This document shows, in pieces, positions 14,056 through 21,355 of a stretch of 22,916 bases of DNA. The notes below the pieces were generated by a model. The model saw nothing but the letters and a program-made list of their open reading frames with translations, had not been told where the DNA came from and ran no database searches. How positions within the stretch are numbered: the first letter of the stretch is position 1; the number at the start of each line of letters is the position of its first letter. Source of the stretch: MWDT01 sp035506315. Lineage in GTDB: Bacteria; Verrucomicrobiota; Verrucomicrobiia; Opitutales; Opitutaceae. The stretch spans positions 1-22,916 of the forward strand of contig DATJPQ010000030.1 in NCBI GenBank assembly GCA_035506315.1, read 5' to 3'. Made by a program: the position numbers and the translations under genes.

Positions 14056-14700
14056 ATGCGGTTTCGCACCTTCCTTTTCGACCTCGATGGCACGTTGCTC
14101 GATCATTTGCACGCGATCCATCGCAGCTATTGCCACACGCTGCCCCGGCTCGGCTATCCCGCCCCCACCCTCGAACAGGTGCGGCGCGCCATCGGCGGCG
14201 GCCTGGAAAACGCCATGCGCAAGTTTGTCCCCGAATCGCGTCTGGCGGAGGCGCTGGCCATCTATCGTCCGTATTGGGACCAGACCATGCTCGACGATGT
14301 GGAACTGCTGCCCGGCGCCCGCGAGCTGCTCACCAGCCTGAACGGACGCGGCGCCACCTGCGCCGTGTTCACCAACAAGCATGGCCCCTCCTCGCGCCGC
14401 GTGTGCGAACATCTCGGCATCGCGCCGCTCTTGCGCGCGGTTTACGGCGCGACCGACACGCCATGGGTCAAACCGCAGCGGGAGTATGCCCAGCGGGTGC
14501 TCGCCGACCTCGGCGCCGACGCCACCAGCACGATGCTCGTCGGCGATTCGCCCTTCGATGTGCAGGCCGCGCGCAACGGCGGATTCGCCGCCTGCTGGTG
14601 CGTCACCACCGGCACGCACGATGCGGAGGAACTGCGCGCCGCCGGGGCCGATCGCATCTTCACCGGCCTCGAAGCGGTACGCGACGCGCTGCCCGATTGA
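14056..14700 (+). CDS. HAD-family phosphatase, phosphoglycolate phosphatase-like
   Basis: A 214-residue cytoplasmic hydrolase with the HAD motifs: FDLDGT with nucleophile D9 and acid D11, FTNKHG with T106, the lysine K139 in WVKPQ, and VGDSPFD (162-168). The helical cap between motif I and II (about 15-85) is of the C1 type, as in Gph and PpaX. The substrate cannot be read from the sequence; 2-phosphoglycolate or another small phospho-ester is the usual assignment. It is divergent from the Mla operon, with 77 bp between starts, and converges on the coiled-coil gene 18 bp away. Confidence 0.9.
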   Translation: MRFRTFLFDLDGTLLDHLHAIHRSYCHTLPRLGYPAPTLEQVRRAIGGGLENAMRKFVPESRLAEALAIYRPYWDQTMLDDVELLPGARELLTSLNGRGATCAVFTNKHGPSSRRVCEHLGIAPLLRAVYGATDTPWVKPQREYAQRVLADLGADATSTMLVGDSPFDVQAARNGGFAACWCVTTGTHDAEELRAAGADRIFTGLEAVRDALPD

Positions 14701-14718
14701 GGGCGCGCATCCCGCTGG

Positions 14719-15363
14719 TCACGGCTCGCTCACCAGCGAGACTTTGGGCTGCACGCCCACGCCTTCGAACCGCAGATAAAAGCTGCCCAGCATGCCTGGC
14801 TCGATCAAGACCCTGCGCACTTCTGGCATCGGTCCGGTCACATAGGTGTCGCTCAAGACCCGCCAGCGTTGGCCGTTGCCGAGGACGAATACAGTACCCG
14901 GGTGGTACCCCTTAAACACGCCGACGATTTCGATTCCGGCCTTATCAAACTCGGCCTTGGTGCCAACGGGGCGGGTCAAGCTCGAGAAGAAGCCGGCGAT
15001 GCTGCCGTCTTTCGCGTCGCGGTTCTGGGCCGTCTTCTGGGCCCTGGTCGTTGCCGCCTCGGCCTTGGCCGCCTGCACTTGGGCTGCGACCCGCGCCTCC
15101 GCTTCAGCTTTGGCCGCCCGCACCTGTTCCACCGCTTTCGCCTCGGCTTCCGCTGCCGCCGTGCGTCGGGCTGCTTCCAGTTCGCCCGCGTGATAACGCT
15201 GCACCAGCGCATCCAGCCGCGTCAATTCCGCGGGCGTCAACTTGTCGAGCCCCGCGGCGTTGAACTCCGCCGGCGGCACGGCCTGGCTGAACGGCTCCGC
15301 CGCCCGTCCGTCGAGACCGACGACACCGCACACGGCCAAGACCAACCGCGGTACGATCTTCAT
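14719..15363 (-). CDS. Exported coiled-coil protein of unknown function
   Basis: I do not recognise a named family. It is a 214-residue protein with a signal peptide (MKIVPRLVLAVCGVVGLDGRA, cleavage near residue 22). A short block FNAAGLDKLTPAELTRLDALV (34-54) resembles a motif seen in other exported proteins of this kind of bacterium. An Ala/Glu/Lys-rich coiled coil follows (about 60-112, repeated VRAAKAEAEARVAAQVQAAK pattern). The C-terminal part (about 142-214) looks like a small beta-barrel: IVGVFKGYHPGTVFVLGNGQRW, then VLIEPGMLGSFYLRF. The frame is open to 15399, but ATG 15363 starts the signal peptide. It probably acts in the periplasm. It is a single gene divergent from the EIIA gene. 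Confidence 0.75.
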   Translation of the reverse strand: MKIVPRLVLAVCGVVGLDGRAAEPFSQAVPPAEFNAAGLDKLTPAELTRLDALVQRYHAGELEAARRTAAAEAEAKAVEQVRAAKAEAEARVAAQVQAAKAEAATTRAQKTAQNRDAKDGSIAGFFSSLTRPVGTKAEFDKAGIEIVGVFKGYHPGTVFVLGNGQRWRVLSDTYVTGPMPEVRRVLIEPGMLGSFYLRFEGVGVQPKVSLVSEP

Positions 15364-15494
15364 GCGCCTATTGAGCGGACAATCGGGCGCCAGCGTCAAT
15401 CACCCGTTGCAGTCACGGTGCGATCTCCGCCGCTCACTCCACCCTTGCCAAGGCCGCGGGCCGCGGATCATTTCCTTCGAACCTTTACCGCCGC

Positions 15495-15971
15495 ATGAAC
15501 GGTCCCATTTCCCGTCTGCTCGATCCCTCGCGGATCGCCCTCAACGTGCAAAGCACGCGCCGCATCGCCGCGCTCCAGGAAGTGGCCCATCTCTTCCGCG
15601 GTCATCCCGACGTCACCGATTTCGACGGCTTTTACAGCGATCTGCTGGCGCGCGATCAGCTGGACACGACTTGTCTCGGCAACGGCCTGGCGATGCCGCA
15701 CGCCCGCACCGAGCACGTGCGGTCGATCGTGATGGCGGTAGGTCGCAGCGAACGCGGCATCCTCTTCGATCAAGACCAGGATGACGTGCACCTGATGTTC
15801 ATGCTCGCCACCCCGCTGTCGAAACCCGGCGACTATCTGCAGGTCCTGGGCGCCTTCTGCAAATTGCTGAAGGACGACGCCAATCATCTGGCGTTCCTCG
15901 CCGCCACCACCCCGGAGGATTTCATCCGGGCCGTGGTCGCCGGCGAAGAAAAACGGCTGGTCGCGGTCTAG
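15495..15971 (+). CDS. PTS EIIA-like protein (PtsN type)
   Basis: A 158-residue cytoplasmic protein forming one PTS_EIIA type-2 domain. The phosphorylated histidine is H69 in NGLAMPHART. ILFDQDQDDVHLMFMLATP and GDYLQVLGAFCKLL follow, as in EIIA-Ntr and fructose/mannitol EIIA. No EIIB, EIIC, HPr or EI is nearby, so it is more likely a regulator like PtsN than part of a sugar uptake chain. The start ATG 15495 begins the domain; no ribosome site is evident. It converges on the second EIIA gene (61 bp between stops). Confidence 0.9.
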   Translation: MNGPISRLLDPSRIALNVQSTRRIAALQEVAHLFRGHPDVTDFDGFYSDLLARDQLDTTCLGNGLAMPHARTEHVRSIVMAVGRSERGILFDQDQDDVHLMFMLATPLSKPGDYLQVLGAFCKLLKDDANHLAFLAATTPEDFIRAVVAGEEKRLVAV

Positions 15972-15990
15972 CGCGGCGCGGTCAGGCGCG

Positions 15991-16012
15991 CTGGCGGAAG
16001 CCTGCGCCAGGC
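15991..16012. terminator. GC-rich hairpin between the two convergent EIIA genes
   Basis: CTGGCG (15991-15996) pairs with CGCCAG (16005-16010), and the overlapping GCCTG-CGC-CAGGC (16000-16012) is an alternative stem. No T-run follows on either strand. It may be a weak bidirectional terminator for the convergent genes. Confidence 0.25.
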
Positions 16013-16032
16013 GGGCTATGGCAGAGGCGCAA

Positions 16033-16854
16033 TTACGACCCGTCGACCACCGACACGCATTGGTAGAGAATGCGTCCGCCCGGATAAGGCGTGGTGCCCG
16101 TCACGAAAAGTCTCCGTCCGACCGCCAGGAAGGGCATGCCGCTGGCGAGCCGCGACGCCAGGCCATTTTCCTTTTCGAGCGCCGCGACCCATTCGGCGTC
16201 CTGCGCCAGCACAAACGCCCCATTGGGTGGCGCGATCAGGATCGAGAGCGCAGCGACGCGTGCCGCCCGGCGTCCGGCGACGGGCACGCCCTCGGCCGCG
16301 ACCGGCGCCGCCCCGGGAACCGCGACCTGCTGGGCCTGCTTGACCTCCAGCTTGATCATCCGCGCCACGGCTTCCGGTCCGGATTCGCCGAGGACCGAGG
16401 CGACCCAGTCGAGCAGCAGATTGCGGACGGCGTTCAGATCGGCGGCGAGCGCGATGGGGTCCATGCCGCCGCTTTTGTGGATGGCTTTGACCAGGCTGGA
16501 AATTTCCTTGAGGTAAACGTTCTTCTGCGCGCCCGGGATGTAATACATCACCACCAGATGCACCGGCTTGCCGTCCGCCGCTCCGTAATCGATACCCGGA
16601 GACGACCAGCCGATGGCGCAGAAGAGCTCGCCCTCCTCGCGGCGCGCCCGCACATGTGGCACGCCCACGCCCATGCCGATGCCGGTGTTGCACTCCTGCT
16701 CGCGCAGTTTGACCTCCTCGATCATGTCGGTGCCGACCTCGATGTCCGGGTTGGCGTCCAGAATGCGGGCGAGGAACTCCAGGGCGCGCTCCTTGCCCGC
16801 GTCGGGCAATTCGAAGAGCCGGCCTTCCTGCAGTGCAGTCAGAATGCTACGCAT
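16033..16854 (-). CDS. PTS EIIA-like protein with extra C-terminal region
   Basis: A 273-residue protein. Residues about 1-150 form a PTS_EIIA type-2 domain; the phosphorylation-site histidine is H67 in GMGVGVPHVRA, and PVHLVVMYYIPGAQKNVYLKEISSLVKAI (about 97-125) is the second conserved block. Residues about 175-273 form an extra region I do not recognise, containing RVAALSILIAPPNGAF and ASGMPFLAVGRRLFVTGTT. The gene is on the same strand as the MgtA-like gene and starts 89 bp after its stop, so co-transcription is likely. EIIA proteins of the PtsN type control ion transport in other bacteria (KdpD and TrkA in E. coli), so a role in regulating Mg2+ transport is plausible but unproven. Confidence 0.85.
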   Translation of the reverse strand: MRSILTALQEGRLFELPDAGKERALEFLARILDANPDIEVGTDMIEEVKLREQECNTGIGMGVGVPHVRARREEGELFCAIGWSSPGIDYGAADGKPVHLVVMYYIPGAQKNVYLKEISSLVKAIHKSGGMDPIALAADLNAVRNLLLDWVASVLGESGPEAVARMIKLEVKQAQQVAVPGAAPVAAEGVPVAGRRAARVAALSILIAPPNGAFVLAQDAEWVAALEKENGLASRLASGMPFLAVGRRLFVTGTTPYPGGRILYQCVSVVDGS

Positions 16855-16943
16855 GATTCATATCCGACCGAAGAGCCGCGCCGAGACAAGACTTCGTTAC
16901 CATGAGAACACCGCCAGCGGCAGGTTTGCGCCCCGCGCGCTTT

Positions 16944-19484
16944 TCAATCCAGGCCGAACCGGCGCACGAACCACATCTTCACCAGATGCGTCAGCACGCT
17001 GTAGGTGAGGAGAAAAACCGCCATCCAGCCGAAGAACACCAACGGCAACGGAGTCAACCCGATGAAGGATCCCAGCGTGGAGAACGGCAGCCAGATACCG
17101 ATGGCCATGATCAACAGGGTGGTGAACGTCATCATTTTTGACGCCCGGCTTTGGATGAAGGGAATGCGCTGCGTGCGGATGATGTGGACGATCAGGGTCT
17201 GCGTAAGCAGCGATTCGACAAACCAACCCGTGTGGAAGAGTTTTTCCAAGTGGGCGCTGGCCGGCGTCAACGCAGCATCCCCGACCGCCGAAACGTAGGC
17301 TTTGCAGCCGAAGAAATAGAGCATCAGAAAGAACGTCGCGTAATCGAAGATCGAGCTGATCGGCCCGATGAAGATCATGAATTTCTGGATGCTCTGGATG
17401 TTCCAGCGGCGCGGCTTGGCCAGGTACTCCGGATCCACGTTGTCGAGCGGGATGCCCACCTGCGAGAAATCGTAGAGCAGATTATTGACCAACAATTGAA
17501 TGGGGGCCATCGCCAGAAAGCCGGTGGGCAGGAGGAAATTGCTTCCGACCATGCTAAACATGTTCCCAAAGTTGGAACTGGCGCCCATTTTGATGTACTT
17601 GATGATGTTCGCGAAAACCTTGCGGCCTTCGAGAATGCCGTCTTCGAGCACGAGCAGGCTTTTTTCGAGGAGGATGATGTCGGCCGACTCCTTCGCCACG
17701 TCCACCGCGGTGTCGACGGAGATGCCGACGTCCGCGGCCTTCATCGCGAGCACGTCGTTGATGCCGTCGCCCATGAAACCGACGACGTGGCCCTGCGCCC
17801 GCAGCGTCTTGATGACCTTCTCCTTCTGATCGGGCGTGAGACGCGCGAGCACGTTGGCCTCGTCGACCTCCTTGGCGAACCCCGCTTCATCCATGGCCGC
17901 GAGTTGCGGCCCCGTGACGATTCGCTTGATCGGCATGGCGACGTCATGGCAGACCTTGCGTGTGACGAGCTCGTTGTCGCCGGTGAGAATCTTCACCGTC
18001 ACGCCGGAGCGGCCCAGTGCATCGATGGCCTTGGCCGAGGTGTCCTTGGCCGGATCGAAAAACGCGATGTAGCCGAGCAAAATCATCTCCGCCTCGTCGG
18101 CCACGGAGAAGCTCAGCTTGGACCGGTCGAACTCGCGATAGGCGATGGCCAGGACCCGGTAACCGTCGGCGCTGAGCGTCCGGTACTCGTCCATCAGGTC
18201 GTCGCGGATGAGGCGGATGAGCGGATTGATGTCCTCGTCGACCTGATAGTGCTCGCACGCCGCCGAGACCTCTTCGACCGCGCCCTTGCAGATCAGGACG
18301 TGGCGATCCTCGTAATCGATCACCACCGACATGCGCCGGCGTTTGAAATCGAAGGGGATCTCGTCGACCTTGCGGCAGTTCAACTCCACGTCGAGATCGG
18401 TGTGCGCGAGAATGGCGCGGTCGAGGAGGTTACGCAGGCCGGTCTGATAGAAACTGTTCATGTACGCGTAGCGCAACACGTCCTCGCTGGTGCGGTTGGT
18501 CACGTCGACGTAGCGTTCGAGCACCACGTGATCCTGTGTGAGCGTACCCGTCTTGTCCGTGCAAAGCACGTCCATCGCGCCGAAGTTCTGGATGGCGTGC
18601 AGATGTTTCACGATGACCTTCTTTCGGGACATCATTATGGCGCCCTTCGAAAGGCACACCGTGATGATCATCGGCAGCATTTCCGGCGTCAGTCCCACGG
18701 CCACCGACAGAGCGTAAAGCAACGCTTCAGCCCAATTATGATCACGGATGCCCACGATCAGAAATACCGCGGAGACCATGACCAGCATGAACCGGATCAT
18801 CAGCCACGTGAAGCCCTTGATGCCCTTGTCGAAACTGGTGAGCTCGCGTTTGCTGCCGAGCTTCTCGGCGAGCGAACCAAAGTAGGTCTGGCCACCGGTC
18901 ACGACCACCACGCCGCGCGCCGCGCCGCTCAGGACGTTGCTGCCCATGAAGCAGGCGTTGCTGTATTCGAACGCGACGCGACCGGCCGGCTGATTGGGGT
19001 CGGCATTTTTTTCCACCGGCATGGATTCGCCCGTGAGCGCCGATTGCGTGACGAAAAAGTCCTTGGCCGAGATGATGCGCAGATCAGCCGGGATCAAGCT
19101 GCCGGCCGCCAGCACGACGACGTCGCCGGGCACGATCTCCTCGAGCGGCACCTCCACCTCCTTGCCGTCGCGCACCACCGTGACGGTCGTCTTCACCAGC
19201 TTCTGCAGTTTCTCCACCGCGCGCGACGAACGCGACTCCTGGAAATAGGAGAGAAAAACGCTCAGAAACACCATCCCGCCCACCACCACCGCCGAGCGCA
19301 GGTCCGCCATCAGGTAGGAGACGGTCGCGATGATGAGCAACTGAATGACCAGCGGATTGCGGCAGCGGTGGAGCAAATCGCGCAACGCACTTTGCCGGCC
19401 GCCGGCCGCGACCGTGTTCGGTCCCACATCGCCCAGCACCTTCGCCGCCTGTTCGGACGACAATCCATTGCTGGAACTGCCCAC
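16944..19484 (-). CDS. mgtA: Mg2+-transporting P-type ATPase, MgtA-like
   Basis: An 846-residue inner-membrane pump (from the GTG at 19484) that should import Mg2+ using ATP. It has TGES (151-154), the membrane motif VGLTPEMLP (265-271 region), the phosphorylated aspartate D310 in CTDKTGT, KGA (400-402), TGDN (501-504) and GDGIND (572-577). The SVAVGLTPEMLPMIITVCLSKGA segment and NNLLYDFSQVGIPLDNVD are typical of the MgtA/MgtB group (P3B ATPases, about 900 residues). Membrane segments lie near 45-80, 225-245, 255-280 and in the last 200 residues. The GTG start is only the first canonical start: in-frame codons upstream read ELELLNQ before it, like the family N-terminus, so the true start may be a CTG near 19538. 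It is followed by the EIIA gene. Confidence 0.94.
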   Translation of the reverse strand: MGSSSNGLSSEQAAKVLGDVGPNTVAAGGRQSALRDLLHRCRNPLVIQLLIIATVSYLMADLRSAVVVGGMVFLSVFLSYFQESRSSRAVEKLQKLVKTTVTVVRDGKEVEVPLEEIVPGDVVVLAAGSLIPADLRIISAKDFFVTQSALTGESMPVEKNADPNQPAGRVAFEYSNACFMGSNVLSGAARGVVVVTGGQTYFGSLAEKLGSKRELTSFDKGIKGFTWLMIRFMLVMVSAVFLIVGIRDHNWAEALLYALSVAVGLTPEMLPMIITVCLSKGAIMMSRKKVIVKHLHAIQNFGAMDVLCTDKTGTLTQDHVVLERYVDVTNRTSEDVLRYAYMNSFYQTGLRNLLDRAILAHTDLDVELNCRKVDEIPFDFKRRRMSVVIDYEDRHVLICKGAVEEVSAACEHYQVDEDINPLIRLIRDDLMDEYRTLSADGYRVLAIAYREFDRSKLSFSVADEAEMILLGYIAFFDPAKDTSAKAIDALGRSGVTVKILTGDNELVTRKVCHDVAMPIKRIVTGPQLAAMDEAGFAKEVDEANVLARLTPDQKEKVIKTLRAQGHVVGFMGDGINDVLAMKAADVGISVDTAVDVAKESADIILLEKSLLVLEDGILEGRKVFANIIKYIKMGASSNFGNMFSMVGSNFLLPTGFLAMAPIQLLVNNLLYDFSQVGIPLDNVDPEYLAKPRRWNIQSIQKFMIFIGPISSIFDYATFFLMLYFFGCKAYVSAVGDAALTPASAHLEKLFHTGWFVESLLTQTLIVHIIRTQRIPFIQSRASKMMTFTTLLIMAIGIWLPFSTLGSFIGLTPLPLVFFGWMAVFLLTYSVLTHLVKMWFVRRFGLD

Positions 19485-19745
19485 CTGATTGAGCAGTTCT
19501 AATTCAGGAATGGTATATGGGTTTGGTATGGTCGCCAGAGGACTCGAAAGCTCCCCAGTTCGTTGAATCGGTTCAAGGCGAATAACACCAGTGGCGTTAC
19601 AATTTCGCGACTAGGATCCGGGCGCGGGTCAGGGCCGGCCGCATCGTGTCGCCCGCATCCGTCGGCAAGTGTGACGGCCAGAATCGTCATGAGCTGTGGG
19701 CAATCCCCGCTTGTATCGATCGACTCGTAAACGAATGCTCCCGCC
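19485..19745. other. Gap between mgtA and the M28 peptidase gene
   Basis: These 261 bases separate divergent genes and should contain both promoters. On the mgtA strand the frame is open from 19610 to 19484 without ATG, GTG or TTG (see findings). GGGGAG at 19551-19556 (complement) is a possible ribosome site for a CTG start at 19536-19538. I cannot see a clear promoter or a recognisable Mg2+ riboswitch (M-box). The longer minus-strand frame 19499-19780 has no recognisable content. Confidence 0.35.
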
Positions 19746-21119
19746 ATGCGTTTCTCCAAATTTACGATTTTTCTCTGCACCCTGGCGGCCGGGGCGTCCG
19801 CCCAACCGGCCGACGAGGCTGTCGTACGGCAAATTTTCAGCGAGGCCCTGGCCCATGGGACGGCCTACATGAATCTGCAGGCGTTGACGGAAAAGTATCC
19901 CGGACGCCTGAGCGGTTCTAAAACTCTCGAGGATGCCTTCCTTTGGGCCGAGCGCACGCTGGGCGGCTTGTCGCCCGACCGGGTTTACCGGCAGGCCGTG
20001 CTGGTGCCGCACTGGGAGCGCGGACCGGCTGAGACCGCCTGCATCGCCGGCCGCGCCGACCTGCCGCCCCTCGCCGTGCTGGCTCTCGGCGGTTCCACCG
20101 CCACTCCGCCCGGCGCGTTGACTGCGCCGGTGGTCGAGGTGCAGTCGCTGGCCGAGGTCGAGCAACTCGGCCGGGACCGCCTGGCGGGCAAGATCGTGTT
20201 CTTCAACCGCCCGATGGACCCGACTTTCATCCGCACCAATCTGGCGTACCGCGCGGCGGGCGACCAACGCTTTCGCGGCCCCGCCGAGGCCGCGCGCTTT
20301 GGGGCGGTAGCAGCGCTCGTGCGCTCGCTTACGTTCGCCGCGGACGACGTGCCGCACGCCGGCATGACCGCGTTTCCGCCCGAAGTGGCGCCCATCCCCT
20401 GTGCCGCCCTCGGCCTCCAATCGGCTGACCGGCTCAGCGCCGCGCTCCGGGCCGATCCGGCGCTCCGGCTCGTCCTCACGATCAACGCCCGCCGCCTGCC
20501 CGATGCGCCGTCGTGCAATGTGATCGGCGAAATCCGCGGGCGGGAGGCGCCCGACGAGATCCTGGTCGTCGGTGGGCACCTCGACTCGTGGGATAACACG
20601 CCCGGCGCGCATGACGACGGCGCCGGCGTCGTGCAGGCGATGGAAGTGCTGCGTCTCTTCCGGGCGCTCGGATTGCAGCCCCGCCATACACTGCGCTGTG
20701 TGATTTTTACCAACGAGGAGAACGGCGCGCGTGGCGCCGCCGCCTACGCCGCCGCCGCCAAGGAACGCGGCGAGAAGCATCTCCTCGCCCTCGAAAGCGA
20801 CGCGGGTGGATTCACGCCGCGCGGTTTCGAACTTGGGAGCGCGCAAGGTCCCGTACACGAACGCGCCGCCGGGCAGTGGCACGCGTTGTTCGAGCCCTAT
20901 GGAGTCTCGGCCTTTACCCCGGGCAGCGGCGGCACCGATGTCGCCCCGCTCCAGGCCCAGGGGGCCATCGTCGGTGAACTCGTGCCGGATTCGCAGCGCT
21001 ATTTCGATTATCACCACGCGGCGACCGACACCCTCGACCATGTGAACCGTCGCGAACTCGAGCTGGGCGCCGCGTCCCTGGCCGCCTTGATCTGGCTGGT
21101 GGACACCCACGGGTTGTAG
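19746..21119 (+). CDS. Exported M28-family metallopeptidase, carboxypeptidase Q-like
   Basis: A 457-residue secreted zinc peptidase. Residues 1-19 are a signal peptide (MRFSKFTIFLCTLAAGASA). Residues about 85-250 form a PA (protease-associated) type insert (LAGKIVFFNRPM, AARFGAVAALVRS, IPCAALGLQSADRL). The M28 domain follows, with zinc ligands H278 (GGHLDSWD), D290 (GAHDDGAG), E325 (FTNEENG, with E324 as the likely base), D352 (LESDAGG) and H423/H424 (YHHAATDTLDHV). This arrangement matches carboxypeptidase Q (plasma glutamate carboxypeptidase)-like enzymes, which release amino acids from small peptides. ATG 19746 has no ribosome site but starts the signal peptide. It is followed by a repeat-containing gap. 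Confidence 0.92.
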   Translation: MRFSKFTIFLCTLAAGASAQPADEAVVRQIFSEALAHGTAYMNLQALTEKYPGRLSGSKTLEDAFLWAERTLGGLSPDRVYRQAVLVPHWERGPAETACIAGRADLPPLAVLALGGSTATPPGALTAPVVEVQSLAEVEQLGRDRLAGKIVFFNRPMDPTFIRTNLAYRAAGDQRFRGPAEAARFGAVAALVRSLTFAADDVPHAGMTAFPPEVAPIPCAALGLQSADRLSAALRADPALRLVLTINARRLPDAPSCNVIGEIRGREAPDEILVVGGHLDSWDNTPGAHDDGAGVVQAMEVLRLFRALGLQPRHTLRCVIFTNEENGARGAAAYAAAAKERGEKHLLALESDAGGFTPRGFELGSAQGPVHERAAGQWHALFEPYGVSAFTPGSGGTDVAPLQAQGAIVGELVPDSQRYFDYHHAATDTLDHVNRRELELGAASLAALIWLVDTHGL

Positions 21120-21235
21120 CGTTTGGCTACAACCATGAGGATAAGGACGCCCTCCGCCTTCGTCCGGGCAGCCCCGAGCGCTTGTCCGCCGGAGCCTTGG
21201 CAAAGGCAGGCGAACGCGTGGAAGCGGATCCACTC

Positions 21236-21277
21236 GCCCGTTCGACAAGCTCAGGGCCCCGAGCCGGTCGAGGGGCT
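21236..21277. repeat. 42-bp dispersed palindromic repeat, second copy
   Basis: This segment matches the complement of 1478-1519 at 41 of 42 bases; the single difference is at 21266. It forms a long hairpin: CGACAAGCTC and GAGCCGGTCG arms around an AGGGCCC centre. In one frame it reads RQAQGPEPVEGL, as copy 1 does on its minus strand, which creates false ORFs at both places. It lies in the gap between the M28 peptidase and the MFS gene; the frame 21123-21359 (+) that contains it is not a gene. Confidence 0.9.
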
Positions 21278-21355
21278 CACGCTCGCGGCCACTGGAAGGC
21301 CGGACCCCACGCCGCCCCTTCCTCTTCGGGCCGTACGTACCGTGTTTAAGCTGCA

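Noticed and set aside
12803..14341. Long open frame (512 codons) on the + strand opposite mlaE
   Set aside because: Antisense to the Mla permease and overlapping the HAD gene in another frame; no recognisable motif.
16849..16905. Very short minus-strand frame starting with an ATG near 16903, before the EIIA gene
   Set aside because: About 18 codons ending just inside the EIIA start; no ribosome site. A leader peptide cannot be excluded, but nothing supports it.
17151..19502. Long open frame (783 codons) on the + strand opposite mgtA
   Set aside because: It is the mirror of a strongly supported P-type ATPase gene; GC-rich codon bias keeps the antisense frame open. The translation is rich in His, Asp and Arg with no recognisable domain.
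19485..19745. Mg2+ riboswitch (M-box) upstream of mgtA
   Set aside because: I looked for a structured leader with conserved loops on the minus strand and could not recognise one; a covariance-model search would decide.
19499..19780. Minus-strand frame of 93 codons upstream of mgtA
   Set aside because: No ribosome site and no recognisable content. It overlaps the mgtA upstream extension in another frame and the start of the M28 gene on the other strand.
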